DNA from: Branchiostoma floridae
Taxonomy: Eukaryota; Chordata; Leptocardii; Amphioxiformes; Branchiostomatidae
Length of the DNA stretch: 64,000 bases
Assembly (NCBI RefSeq): GCF_000003815.2
Contig: NC_049996.1
Location: 8,199,210-8,263,209, forward strand
Direction: 5' to 3'
Shown piece after piece: positions 11,116-23,354 of this stretch. Made by a program: the position numbers and the translations under genes. Position 1 is the stretch's first letter, and every line of letters begins with the position of its first letter. The notes beneath the pieces were generated by a model that did no database searches, was not told where the DNA came from, and saw nothing but the letters and a program-made list of their open reading frames with translations.

Positions 11116-14100
11116 ATGTGGATGCTCTACTTTTCTGCAGGATTGTTGCTGGTGTTTCTGGTTCCTGATGCCCTGGGGAACACATATCCCGCACGAGTGG
11201 GGTTAAACTTCATGTACCGCCTGGATAGGGAGACTTACACTGCCATACTCAAGCCTGACAACACTGGTAAGGTCCTATATCCTATGTGCACTGCAGGGTC
11301 CTTACTAGTTTAGTGTGTACTGTGTAAATTCATGTAAGATTTATAGAATATATATTTGAAGGTCTCAAGTCTGATGCAGAACAAAAATAGCTAGAACTCC
11401 TACATGTTTAGGTAGTAGCAGAAACCAAGCTCTTTTTATTGTTACATTTCTTCTCTGTAATTACTGAGTTACCCTTGTAGACTCGTTCCATTGCATGCAA
11501 TTATACAGTACGTAGTTGAATGCAAATTTTGCAGATTTTTTGCTGCAGTACTACCTTTAATCACAAGAGGTCTCCCTTAGACTGTAATGAACCTTGCCCT
11601 CTCCAGGTGCAGTGGACCCCATTGTGTACACTCCCACCCTGAAGGGACATCCCGGCCTGCCCGACTGGCTCCACTTTATCCAGAGGAACAGCACGACAGA
11701 CGGATACATGTATGGCACACCCACCAAGGAGGACCTGGGTCCTGTCAATATTGAGGTACAGGAAACAAGGATGGACATAGAAGAAATGACTTTGTCTTAC
11801 TAAAGTACTGCAAATTGTGAAGACATAGAACATAGAATCTGTGTTTGTTTTACTGAAGTACTGCAAATTGTGAAGACATAGAAGAAATGTATTTGCCTTT
11901 TTGTCTTACTGAAATACTGCATATTGCAAAATATTGATTTCATGTGTGTAGTTTTTAATGTTACCTCTCAACCACAAAGTAATTATACCGTAAACATTGG
12001 TTCTGTCTTCTGCCCACCACCCCTGTATATATTGATTCAACAACGAAATCGAAGCTACCACAACTTTGGCTGGCTGGTTTTGGCTTTGAGAATATGTACA
12101 GAAATAGCAGAGGAAAAATACAAGATTTGGCATTGAAGTTACGGCAAAAGGTTCTCAATTTGCAGGAAGTTTTCTTTGTTTGTTTTTCAGATTGTTGCCT
12201 TCAACAAGAATACATTTGAGACAAACATCACCACTTTGACCATAAATGTAGAGGACAATGATCGTGAGTGTATTTCATTAGCTTATGAAAAGTGTGTCTT
12301 AGGACCAATAAGGTTCAGTATGTAAGAAGTTGCAGTTTTAATGTCATGGTAAAGTTGTATAGCATACCAAAATTATTCCATAGGTTTTTGTATGATAACT
12401 GTTTTGCCATTTCATTTATTTGGGCATCATTTTTATAGTTGTGGTCATTTGTTAACACCATGCAGAAAAAGAAATTGTTCCACTCCTAAATGATACTTGA
12501 CTAATGTAATGCCGTAAAATAGCATAGAAATACTCAATCTGATGTATGTAATACATGTAGTTCCCTTGATTGATTTCCGTAGATTTCACTTGATATAGTC
12601 CACTAGTATTTTAGTAACTGACATTGTTATGATATTATGTATATTGTGTAGTACTAGACTGTAAGTTTTGTTATCAATACATTGCCATACATTGTACCAA
12701 TGCAATAAATATAGTTGTGCAATAAATCATTTGTTAACTTCAACTTTGCCATTTGGTTATATTTCCCTTCCTCAGCCCTTCCCTTCCAGGTCCAGTTCAT
12801 GGTGGAAAACAAGAACGTGGAGGAGTTTTTCCACGGCGACACACGGACGCGATTCCTCCGAGATGTGCGGCGGGTGTGGCAACAGAACCGAGGGGATCTC
12901 TACATCACTAAGGTGGTATCTGCTCTGGACATGGGGCACCGTAACCCCCTCCCCCTTCCAGAGTTATATGAAGGGTGCGTACCACATGTTTTCTCGTTTA
13001 TCATTGATTTCCTTTGCTGTGTGGTGATTTAATGCTGAAAGTGTCTGGCTTGGATTTACTGACACTATCAATGGCTAACAATACTAGCCGCTGTTGGAAC
13101 ATCATATCAGAACTCACAGTTGATAACTGGAATATAGAAAATGTGTGATTTTTGCCATATAACAGTTTGGCTACAGATACATCCACCCATGCTGATATTG
13201 ACATATGATAAGGATGCTTTCTGTGACTGACCAGAACATTGACATCTTCCACTTCTTCGTCACATGAACGGACATAAAGAAACATCTGCTTCATCTTTCA
13301 ATGAAATAAACAATTCAGGGTCAGGGTTCTAAATGAAATTCAACTCTTTTGTTTGTCAAAATGAATTCCTTACAATTTTTGTGGAATGTATGGCATAGCA
13401 ATAATGATGAAAGTTTTCTGCTAAAGGAGGAAAGCTTTACTTGAGATATTTAAAAGGTAGTAAGAAGTGTCACATGATCTTATCACAGGCTGTTTACAAT
13501 ACAATAATTGTCTGTAGTTTTAGTTCAATCGTAATGTAATACTTTAGATCCTTGTGAAATCTGACAGACTATGAGTGGTACATAGCTTAGATTTAGACTA
13601 CATGCTCTTGGCTTTAATTTGCTTATCGTGAACCTTAAGTTGCTCTGATGTTTTTTTTCTTTGCGTAATTTTGCTCTAACTCTTCCCCCCTCCCCTGCTA
13701 GCAATTGGCCCTCGTGTAGTGGTAGATATTTCTACAGGAGGTCAATGGAGCTGATCAGAAACGCTCCTGCACATTGCAGTTTCCCTGGGTGGTGGGTGCC
13801 ATCAGACATTACCATGTACTCTCCATGTACCTAACCCGCATCAATGCCTCCACTGCACTAGTTTACAATGATTACTGAAGGTGACATGTGTAAGATATTG
13901 GAGAGAAAAAACTATGCTGTCGTTCCTTTGCTTTTCATACTCTTCACTTTTGACATAATTTGATTTTTTAAAAATCTCTTGCAATTTGTGATTGTTACAA
14001 TCATATGATGTGTACATTTCTGTTTGACTTCTTGAAAGACAAAAATTCTAGGCTTGAAAAAATTGTTTGTTAGCATTGGGATCAAAATTGAATATCATAG

Positions 14101-17100
14101 ACATGAAATGATTTTATCTGGTTGAATTGTTCTGGCATCATTCAATTTGGATCTCTTTAAGTTTACCAGAAGAAAAGGTTAGGATCTCCTGAATCTTACA
14201 GCTGTCACCTTTAAGAAATGCTGCATGCTTCATGATACGGTACCACGAATGTGCCATACAGACTTGTATGGTGGAATGAGATACAGATACGATGACAGAT
14301 ACAACTTATACCGTATAGATGTACATGTCATATCCTCAGAGCACCACAATCACTTCTAACAACATACGTTAATCGTCCCCCCTGTAAGTTTGAGTCTGTG
14401 TGCTCGGTATAGTGCAGGCATGCAGGTAGGGAAAGGTCATATCTTAGAACAGAGTCTTGGAGACGAAGTCTTAGATGTACTGACCCTACGGTTGCCTGTC
14501 AACGCCACCGATTGAAGCACGCTGAAATAGACTCATGTCTGTGTCCAATGTCATGTGAAAGAATGTCCTCTGCCAGTCCCAGGTCTCTCCTGTGTTTTTC
14601 CTCCGTCCCTTGAGTCCTGAGTTTGCGCTGTGTTTTTCCTTTGTCCCTTGAGTTTGAGTCCTGAGTTTGAGCTGTGTCCAGCCCAGGTTTGAGTCCCAAA
14701 AGTCTGTGATGTCTGCATGTTTGTGTCATGGAGAATGTAAGAAATGAGTAAAGAGAAGTCTTGTTGCTGATCACAAAAATTGCCACTAAATTCCTTCCCA
14801 ATACATATATGTATCATACTATGATATAAGCCATGAACTAAATGGATCCAGCTTATATACAGTCCTTGATGGTCTGTTTCTCATTTTCTTGCATGATTTT
14901 CTTTTTTCTAGGGTGTACATTCACGTTGGATCAGAACGTGGGTACTCGGCCCAGCTACAGCAGGCAGCAGGACAGGTCGCCGTCTGCGAGCTCAACCCGG
15001 GAATCCGGCCGGTCGTTTCTATCGACAGCAGCATTCGTAACTTTGACATGAACTGGTGCATGTTCAAACTGTTTGAACCTGAAGAAACGGCCACACCTGC
15101 ACCTCTTGCACCAGGTAATTATCTACATTGTATATGAATTGTTCTTCAAAAATCTTTTTTTTTCCAGCTTCAGCCACTCTTGTTGCACCAGGTAATGAAT
15201 GCTCTTCAGGAAGCATTTCATTTCTTTCAGTTTTGGCTGCTCCTATCTTATTTGTTGGTTCCTGGGTTGTAGAAAATAGCTGTGTTTACAGCTGACACAG
15301 AGGAATGTTCATGCTATTGCATACTCTGCTTACCTGAGTAAGACAGTCATGTTTTGATCTGATTTATTCAGGTATATAAAAAAAACAGGACTGCCCAACA
15401 AGCTGGAGGCTGTTTTAAAGGGATAACCCCACTAACTGCACGATTTACAGCAAACGACATAAACGGTTACAATGTACAGTAAATGAGTTTACAGATACAT
15501 GTACATGATGTAGTTTTTTAATGTACTACATAGATACATACATACATACATACATACATACATACATACATACATACATACGCCATACAAGTAAGGAAAA
15601 GCATGTGAAGACGGTTTGTGTTTACTTCCTAGCCAAGCAAGTGTTTTTTTATCTATGCTGTGACCAACACCTCATCATTAGCAGCTGTGCTGAACTGAAT
15701 AACATTTTACAATACAGCACGCTGGAATGTAGTGCAGAGGTGGGCATTAACTTTTCATTTGAAATACTACTAGTACCTGATTCAGATCCTATGCTGAAGT
15801 TGTTTTTCTCTGTGTGTTGCAGGAGCAGGTGTGATGGGTGGGGTGTGCGTATCCCGTGAGTAAGGCATGTTAAGGTCCTGTGCTGAAGTTGTTTTTCTCT
15901 GTGTGTTGCAGGAGCAGGAGTGATGGGTGGAGTATACGTACCCCGTGAGCTCACGGACACAGGAAGAGACTTCACCTTGTACTTCATCCTCATCATCATC
16001 ATCCCCTGCATCATCCTCATCGTGCTGCTCCTGCTACTCACCTACATCATGTGTGGACGGAGGCAGGGAGTGTAAGTAGACGGGATTTTCTTCTGATACT
16101 TTTAATCTTGAAGTACATGTATAGAGAATCTAATATGACAGTGAATCCTGAGCTCCCACTCCAGGACTTGTTTTCATAGTCCAGATCTATGATTGGTCCT
16201 TTTTTCAAAAAGTAATATCCTTGTTTAGAGATGCATCAGGCCACAAAATATTACAATATAAAAATGCCATACACTGAATAAGTGTATGGCCCTTTCTGAA
16301 GCTGTTTTGTTTTCAGGAAAACAAATATTTACTTCAAACAAACATCATAGAATTTGTATTACACAAAGTTACCTAACCAAGACTCACAGTATTATTGACT
16401 TGCTGCACTTCTTCCCCTGCAGTCAGAAGCGTGACCAGGCGACCCCAGCCATCCAGCTGACCCACCACGCCTCTATCCGTGAGGCCAGTAAGGAGCTGCG
16501 TGACCTGTCTCAGAAACGGGACATCAAGCCGCGCTCCACCCTCCCCATGTTTAATGCTGCCAGTCCTCACAGGGGTGACGAGGGAACCCCACTCACCAGG
16601 GCTCCACAGTATGTACATGTATTTATACTGGGGAAGAATTACACTCATGTTTTCAAATTGTTTACTAGTTTGGATCTCATACATATTTTTTTGCTGTCTT
16701 GGCACATTTACGTATTACGTATTGAGGACAGTACAGGATCTTTGAAAAGGCTTTGTCTAGCAGACAATAATATGAAGTATTACCGTCCACTAAGGCATTA
16801 AAATCTTATGTTTTCTACATTATTGAATTCCTGAACAATGAACATGTATACTGACCCGTCCCCTAGAAAGTACATTTAATAATTGATATCATAGAATTCA
16901 AAGCGGACTATCACTTGACAAGACCAATGATAAATTGTTTTATATGAAGCTAATTTACAGCTTTGATCAACAGTTAAAGATACATGCAAGTTGTTGTTTC
17001 CCCATAATGTACATGAATATAATTAATCATTGACGAGGAAAAAACTGTACACTTACTGATTTCTGACAGTGATTGGATGGATATACATTGTACTTCTATC

Positions 17101-18824
17101 GAACAACTCTTTTGACTAAAAATGTATACTGTTCTTGTATTGTAGTCTCATACATACAATGTATGTAAGGCATAAATAGCTGCCTCAGCTAACAGCAATT
17201 TATTGCAACTTGAAGCTTCTTTTGAAAATGACAACCAACAGTGTTGCTCTTGCCTGTGTCAATGCATGTTTGAACAACATAATGTTTGGTTCTTTTCAGC
17301 TTGCGGTTCATATACTTGTATTCTACTATAATTGAAATATATTTGTGAACTGAGACAAATTTATCGCTCATTTATGATTTGTTTTGGACACACAGCCAGA
17401 AAAGATAAGCATAAACTTGATAAAGAAAATGGACCTGACTACCACTTTTATTTCCTAGTTATAACTAGTATCCAACCATTGGAAAGTTTGTGCAGATGAC
17501 TACAGATATCTGGTCATCTTGGTTTTTTGCAAACCTCCATGTCGCAAACAAATTTTATGCTCCTGTTGAAAAACAAATTGACAATATCATTCATACTTGG
17601 TGTTCACTGAAGGTATTGTTCATCAATATCTAGCATTGCATGTTTCAGAAAAGTGTGAACAGTTAAACGGCTGGCATGTACTGTAACATTGTTGGCATGT
17701 ATTGAAGTTTTTAAGTGTAAGTCAACACTACAAAGTGCTCACCTCAAATTTTTGGTTGCACATCCGTTGACCTTTGTTAGGATTGGTGATTCAATTACTC
17801 TGAGCACGTGACCTAGGGGCACACGACTCAAGTAAAGAATTGCAGATGCCTGGCAAATTCAAGGTGAGCAATTTGTTGTGTTGGCTGACAGTTAAAAACT
17901 CCAATATGGATTATACCAACACAGATGAGCTTTCATGCTAACATTGTTGGCATGTGTTTAAGAGACTGTGGCTGAAGCTTTGCCTTGTGTGTGCACTTAT
18001 GCTACCCTGCAGAGAGCCAGCTGACGAGACCCCTCGCGCTCCACCGCCATACCGCCTCCCGCCAGACTTCCCTAACCAAGAAGAGTCCAGCTTTATGTGA
18101 GTAACGCTTGCTTGGGACTCACGTGGTACATTCAGCCTGGTACTGACATGGTACAGGTGTTATCATTGGTCACCGTAGCCTGGGACTGACATGGTACAAA
18201 AATGTACATGTGATATCATTGGTCGATTCTGCCTGGGACTGACATGGTACATGTGTTATCATTGGTTGCTGCAGTGTTGGACTGATGCTGGTTTGGTACA
18301 CATGTTATCATTGGTTGCTGCAGCCTGTGACTGATGCTGGTTTGTTACATGTGTTATTAATGGTTACTTCAGCTTGTAGTCTACTTTGCTATATCTTTTA
18401 CAGAGTGACAGGTAGTAGTAAACTTGAAATCACTTTTTTGTGTTGCTGTGTAGTATAGGAGAATAGAGCAGAGAAAAGTTGAATGTATTTTAGAGTACTT
18501 TTGGTCTTATTCAACCATTACAGTAATACAAGGTCTGATAAGAAGATACTAGCTGTTTTTATAGGCAATTTCTAATCAGAGTGTCTTTGTCATAATTATT
18601 TTCTTTTCAATTGGTCTACATGGTATCCTAATTCTATCAAATCTTTGCAATAAGATATGACATTAACTAACTTTTGTTTTGTCTTCCATTTCTGTAGAAA
18701 CTCTCCTCCACGCGACAACTCCCGGGGTAACGTGAGCCAACCAGGAGGCTCGAGTAACGCCTCCCCGTCGCTCCAGCGCCGTCCGCCACCCTTCATGCGT
18801 AGCGGAGAGCAGATCCAGGTGTGA
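11116..18824 (+). CDS. SGCE: Alpha/epsilon-type sarcoglycan, complete, ten coding exons
   Basis: Sarcoglycans are single-pass glycoproteins of the dystrophin complex that stabilise the cell membrane. Coding exons: 11116-11266, 11607-11755, 12191-12263, 12776-12974, 14912-15114, 15168-15191, 15912-16071, 16423-16608, 18013-18096, 18698-18824. The sum is 1356 nt (451 aa plus stop), and phases match at every junction. The protein has a signal peptide (about 1-21), the sarcoglycan extracellular block (GYMYGTPTKEDLG, SALDMGHRNPLPLPELYEG, GVYIHVGSERGY), a transmembrane helix in exon 7 (YFILIIIIPCIILIV) and a cytoplasmic tail with IQLTHHASIREASKELRDLS, very like vertebrate SGCE. Two of the four membrane-proximal cysteines of vertebrate epsilon-sarcoglycan seem absent (two are seen in exon 5). 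The tail has a PPPY (PPxY-type) motif in exon 9. Probably orthologous to the SGCA/SGCE ancestor. A candidate poly(A) signal ATTAAA lies at 19133. Confidence 0.92.
11770..11930 (+). repeat. Short tandem duplication in sarcoglycan intron 2
   Basis: A unit of about 58-60 bases containing TACTGCAAATTGTGAAGACA occurs about three times with decay. It lies just after the exon 2 donor and has no evident role. Confidence 0.6.
12975..14911 (+). other. Sarcoglycan intron 4
   Basis: This is a 1.94-kb intron with a GTGCGT donor and a TTTTTTCTAG acceptor. It contains a small imperfect duplication at about 14580-14700 (repeats of TTGAGTCCTGAGTTTG). No additional exon was recognised. Confidence 0.6.
15539..15580. 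repeat. (CATA)n microsatellite
   Basis: Ten or so CATA/TACA units in sarcoglycan intron 6. A simple repeat, likely length-polymorphic. Confidence 0.9.
15823..15855 (+). other. Candidate 33-nt cassette mini-exon (duplicate of the start of sarcoglycan exon 7)
   Basis: This is a near-copy of the first 33 bases of exon 7 (15912-15944). It is preceded by the same 26-base polypyrimidine tract and TTGCAG acceptor, and followed by a perfect GTGAGT donor that exon 7 itself lacks in that position. Being 33 nt and entered in phase 1, it could be spliced in without disturbing the frame, adding about 11 residues (roughly GAGVMGGVCVS) just outside the membrane. Whether it is used cannot be told from sequence. 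Confidence 0.5.
18136..18372 (+). repeat. About 50-bp minisatellite in sarcoglycan intron 9
   Basis: Four to five diverged units each contain GGGACTGACATGGTACA and GTTATCATTGGT. The unit length varies between about 45 and 55 bases. Confidence 0.75.
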
Positions 18825-21752
18825 TTGGTTTAGTTGGTTTAGCGCCCCATGTGACGTATCGAGTAGGTATCACACTCCAACATGGCTTCACAATCTCCTG
18901 TGCTGTCTTGCAGTGGTTTTCTCTTTTGAACTTGTTTCTACCTGTACTCTTTTGTAAGGACATTGGAAATGTGCTTTAAAAGCAGGGCTGTCACCAGGAC
19001 CCGTACTTCTGTTATGGGGCAAAAAGTTGCTTGTTGGGACGTAAGAATATCTGAACTTTCTGACGTGAAATGTATCGTTGTAAAATGCATGTTTAACAAT
19101 TTATGAAAATCAACAACACAGCCTCTCAAGCAATTAAAGATAATTCAATCTTGAGAAGATGGTTAAATTGGAGACAAGCCTGTTTTAAAGAAGAAATGGC
19201 AAAAGTTCCTGATTGCAAAATATGCAAAGCCACATAATTTTGTTAATCATGCAAACAAAAATTCTAAGATTTTGTTTAGAATGGTGTTTGTCTATTAACT
19301 ATTTCATTTGCTTTTGTTTGTAACAACTGACAGTTTAACAGAATTTTTAAAGAAGCTGAAGGTTTTGAATTCCTGAAGTTGCTTTCTCTTTGTTGATACC
19401 AACTAAACGGTGTCACTCACAACCATACTTTGGTTTCTTGTACATTTGAGTGGAAGGTATTATTCTTCAAGATAGTTTTTTTTGCTTCATTATGTTGATT
19501 GATTGAATATGAAATAGGTCTTTTATTTACAAGTAATAGAATTAATTTTCTGTATGATATTGTTTCCAGGGTCGCAATCAACCAGGTGATCGCGGAAGGC
19601 CTGTGGTTCGAGAGTTCACAGCCTAGACCCATGGACACTGGTTCAAATCCCAGCTACATAAAGTACAAACTAAGCCATATCTTGTAACACACATGTCTGG
19701 CAAAACTACAATTTAACAGCTGTTGCAACTCTGAAAAACAACTGAGAGATCCAGGTTATAAGGCATGTATGACCAAACCTGGTATCAAAATCATCTACTC
19801 AAAGCAGAAATACACTGCTTATTATGTAGCACAGTGTTCCTTGGATAAGGAATATTATGATTGTGCTTGGTTAAAAACACATCAACTATTTTAGGGGTTT
19901 GAACACATTGTCCAAGACTACTGGTGCGTAGTGCTAGGCATACAATATATCCCATACCCATACGATATTTATGACTATGAACAGTATAAGTCAGCTATTT
20001 TTATAACCAGTCCGGCATATTTTGCAATACTCCCCAATCACATAGCAAGAAGAAGACACAGCTATATTATTACACTGTTGTTGCAACTACAAAGCCAGGA
20101 GCTATATGCACTGTCTGTATCATGATTTTGTTTAAATACGTAACAAGCATAACAGTGCTTTTGCTCTAACAAATCATGTATGATATGATAAATTCCTTGG
20201 ATGCCAAGTCTGTGCAGAAAATGCACGTTCTCAACTGCCTTGTAATGTAGTCAAAAGTGCCAAATGATAGCTAGTCTCTTGTATCGGTATTTGTATTTTA
20301 GAACTAACATGACTTTTATATTCCTCACATGTGTATTTTGATATGTATTCTCATATTAAGATTGCAATTGCAATAACTACCTGTATTCTTGTCTGTTCTT
20401 TTTAGATTAGATATCCAATGGTCTGAATTAGCGAAAGTATTCACAAGTACAATAGAATATAACACGGTGCACGCCGTTACTTTCCGTATCACCTGAGGTT
20501 CCAGCCAATGTGTTCCAAGCAAAAATGTGTTCAGGTATAAGTGAAAAATCATACAACGCAGGAAATATTTTAAACATCGTCTTACGCTCTGTGATGGCTG
20601 ATTTTACTTAAGATTTACCTGCAATGCACGGGAAAGGTATAATCATAGGTACACTGTACTACATGTGTATGTGTGTGACCGGGGCTTTAGCTAGAATTCT
20701 GGACTGATTTTAAGGAAGGAGACAGTTGAGCAAGCAGATTGATACACTCTGGGCAGAGGTTTACATAGCTGAAAAAGGGGTGTGGGGTTGATTTCTTCAA
20801 GCCATAACAAATAAGTTCCTCAGGGAGTAAGGTGTTCTTTTCTAGTTTGAAGTAAAGGTAAACTCAGGTAAAGGTATCTTAAGGACAGCTTCTCTGTATT
20901 TACCTGTCATGTGCCATTATGCATCATATTGTGTGTTATTTTTTCATACCAGGTATTTGTGGATTGTGAAATACCCTTGGCAGCACGCTTCAATGTCCGC
21001 GGCATGTTTTTTTTTTGGGGGGGGGGGCATACAAATAATATCCTTTTGTTGGAAGTTAGAGCATTTATTTAACCTTTGCTCTCTGAGTGTTTCCATATAA
21101 CATATGAGAGAAATATTAGTTTGCATATTACTAAGCAACTTAAATTATTTCCACTTTGAAAGTAATGAGGACAAAAACATACATTTTCAGTGAAGCTGTG
21201 GCTTTATTACTTGTCATGAATGTTACACAAGAATGGTGTTAATCGGCTTACATTAGTGAGCTAACGTTGTTTTTCATATATCTGCATTCCAAACGCCAAG
21301 GAAGGTTCAATTTTACTTGACAATGTCTTCCTTCTTAATCAGCATGTATTTACTGTTGGTTTCTGCAACCAAGGAGGTTAACCTCCTTGCTGCAACCATG
21401 TGGAAATGACATGTAAGTGTCAGAAGGAATATAGATAATGCATATAAACAGTGATAACTTTTCACGAGAATCATTAGTAAGCCAAGGCAATTACAGTTTC
21501 TGGTGATCTCTGAACTGTAATGATTTCCTATTCTGGATGGAAAGGTTGGATTCTTCAATTCCACAAAATAGTATTCAAATGTGTCTGATAATGTTGACAG
21601 GCATTTCTTCTCTGTAATATCATGTTTTCAGACTTCCTGGCGCAGAAGGGGCATTTCCATTGGAAATGACTGGTTCAATCTTGATCTTTTTGTTTGCCTT
21701 CAATGTTTTTCATGATCTTGACATAGCCGTACGGATCTTTAAAGCATTCACT
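18825..21752 (+). other. Sarcoglycan 3' UTR and downstream spacer
   Basis: There is no coding exon here. A possible poly(A) signal ATTAAA is at 19133-19138. A short segment at 19572-19660 has a GGTTCAAATCC word resembling an internal RNA polymerase III B box, but I see no matching A box. A T-run followed by a G-run lies at 21007-21028. Other ORFs show no family features. Confidence 0.4.
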
Positions 21753-22192
21753 GTCAGGCCAAAGTTGGCTTGATTATATGAAATACATCCGTGTACACAT
21801 CAATTTTCTGCGTTTCCAGAAACAAAAGCTTTTCACCATACTGTAAATCGTACAGAGCAGGTTTTCCACCATACTGCCTGAATTGTACAGAGCAGCTCCA
21901 AAATGAGAAAATTAATGCATGCAGTAGATTGAAAAAAGATATTGGAAGACGGATACTAATCTTCTTGAATGGCAAAGTTGATTCCAAGGTCAAAAGATGT
22001 GGCAGAAGAAAAATGATGAATCTATAATTTGGTATATCACACTCTGTATTTAGTCAATTGTTCAACCTTTCTGACCACTTAGGTTTCATGATGAAGGTAA
22101 CGTTTTTGGGACAAACTTTTTTTTATTCGCACACTCGCATCAGTTTTGGGGTTGCCAGAGGGTGTCATCCAATAATCAAATCAACATGGCCT
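21753..22192. mobile_element. TIR element, family A, copy 1 (non-autonomous)
   Basis: The ends are inverted copies: GGCCAAAGTTGGCTTGATTA at the left and AATCAAATCAACATGGCC at the right. The interior near the right end carries a block, CGCACACTCGCATCAGTTTT, that recurs reverse-complemented at 29560-29590 and 53215-53240. The element has no ORF with a transposase motif. Confidence 0.6.
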
Positions 22193-22803
22193 TATTAAAC
22201 TATAGAGTTGATAATTACACCTCTGTTTCTTCCCTAATGCCCTGTTGCAGAATTATTTCCAGAGTACACTGCAGGTATAATGCTTACTTGAAAGCAAGGT
22301 TAAACTTACTTAAACTGCCTTGAATCTATATATTCCAGCCCTAAAATCTAAACACACAACGTAAGTCCCTGCAAAAATCCAAAGTGCTGCGTTTTGGTTA
22401 CTGTGTTTTAGATGACATGCAAACTAGTTAACGTTTCCATATGTTAATTTTATCATGGCACGTACTTTTAACAATAAAGCTCTATATGTGTTATATTTTT
22501 CTATAAAAGCACTGATCATTGCAAACAAGAATCCAGCTGTGGGAATTACATTTTCCAACCTAAGCAATGAAGCTGTACAGTTCTAAGGCGTGCATGGCTC
22601 TACAAGGCTCTACAGTTAACATATTTGTCTATATTAACTAGAGCTTATTAAGTAGCCATATTCTACAACAAGCTCTAGGAATTTTATTTAATCTTATATA
22701 AGCACTGAAATTCTAGTAAGTATTCGGCTTTTAAATTAGCAACAACACTTATAGTATGTTATATTTGTCTTGAAAACATTAGCACTGAAAAGCTACACTA
22801 CAT

Positions 22804-23113
22804 TTAACCCTCTCAGCTAGAATTTCGGTGGGAAAGGCAAACTAAACAGTGTCAAATAGAACCATTTACAGAATCTACCAACCAGAAAGCTTCAAGATTG
22901 CATTTGTGTCCTGTTTCTAGGACTTAGGAGTGAGTTTCTGACTGCAGTTTTCTCCCATTTATTAGTGAATTGAACAAAAATAGTGACAATTTGGTGAATG
23001 ATGAGAGCTGCAAGAAATAAAATGACATGTACTTGTTAACATCATTAAGCCTTGAATTTAAAACCAGTATACTGGAATACCTGAAAGAAGTTAGCCAGTG
23101 CCGAGAGGGTTAA
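22804..23113. mobile_element. piggyBac-like miniature element with TTAA target site
   Basis: TTAA at 22804-22807 and TTAA at 23110-23113 bound a 302-bp body that starts CCCTCTCAGC and ends GCCGAGAGGG, an inverted pair with one mismatch. TTAA duplication with CCCT termini is the hallmark of piggyBac-type elements. It has no coding capacity. Confidence 0.6.
22958..22963 (-). terminator. Possible poly(A) signal for the CTLD-CUB gene
   Basis: AATAAA on the minus strand, about 400 bases past the proposed stop codon at 23355. It sits inside the piggyBac-like element, so the element may supply the signal. The choice is tentative. Confidence 0.3.
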
Positions 23114-23354
23114 ACAGGCTTTCACAATCTATTCACCATAGGTTATTCTTCCTAAAAGCTTTGTAATCATGAATACTACAGCAGATATTGGGAGGAAAAG
23201 TGTAACGTTTTCTGACCGCCCCAAGCCTGTCTAACATACAGGAAAACTTATCACACCTCTCCTCTCAATATCTGCTGGTTATAAGGATATAGTCACTTGA
23301 TGCTGCATATTCACCACTGGTTAAGCTGGAACAGCAGACGGCCGTGTATAGATG

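Noticed and set aside
16286-16801. 171-codon plus ORF across sarcoglycan exon 8
   Set aside because: Only 16423-16608 is coding; the flanks are intron read-through.
19569-19665. tRNA or SINE-like segment (GGTTCAAATCC)
   Set aside because: Only a B-box-like word is present; no A box, no clover-leaf fold and no repeat of the segment in the window.
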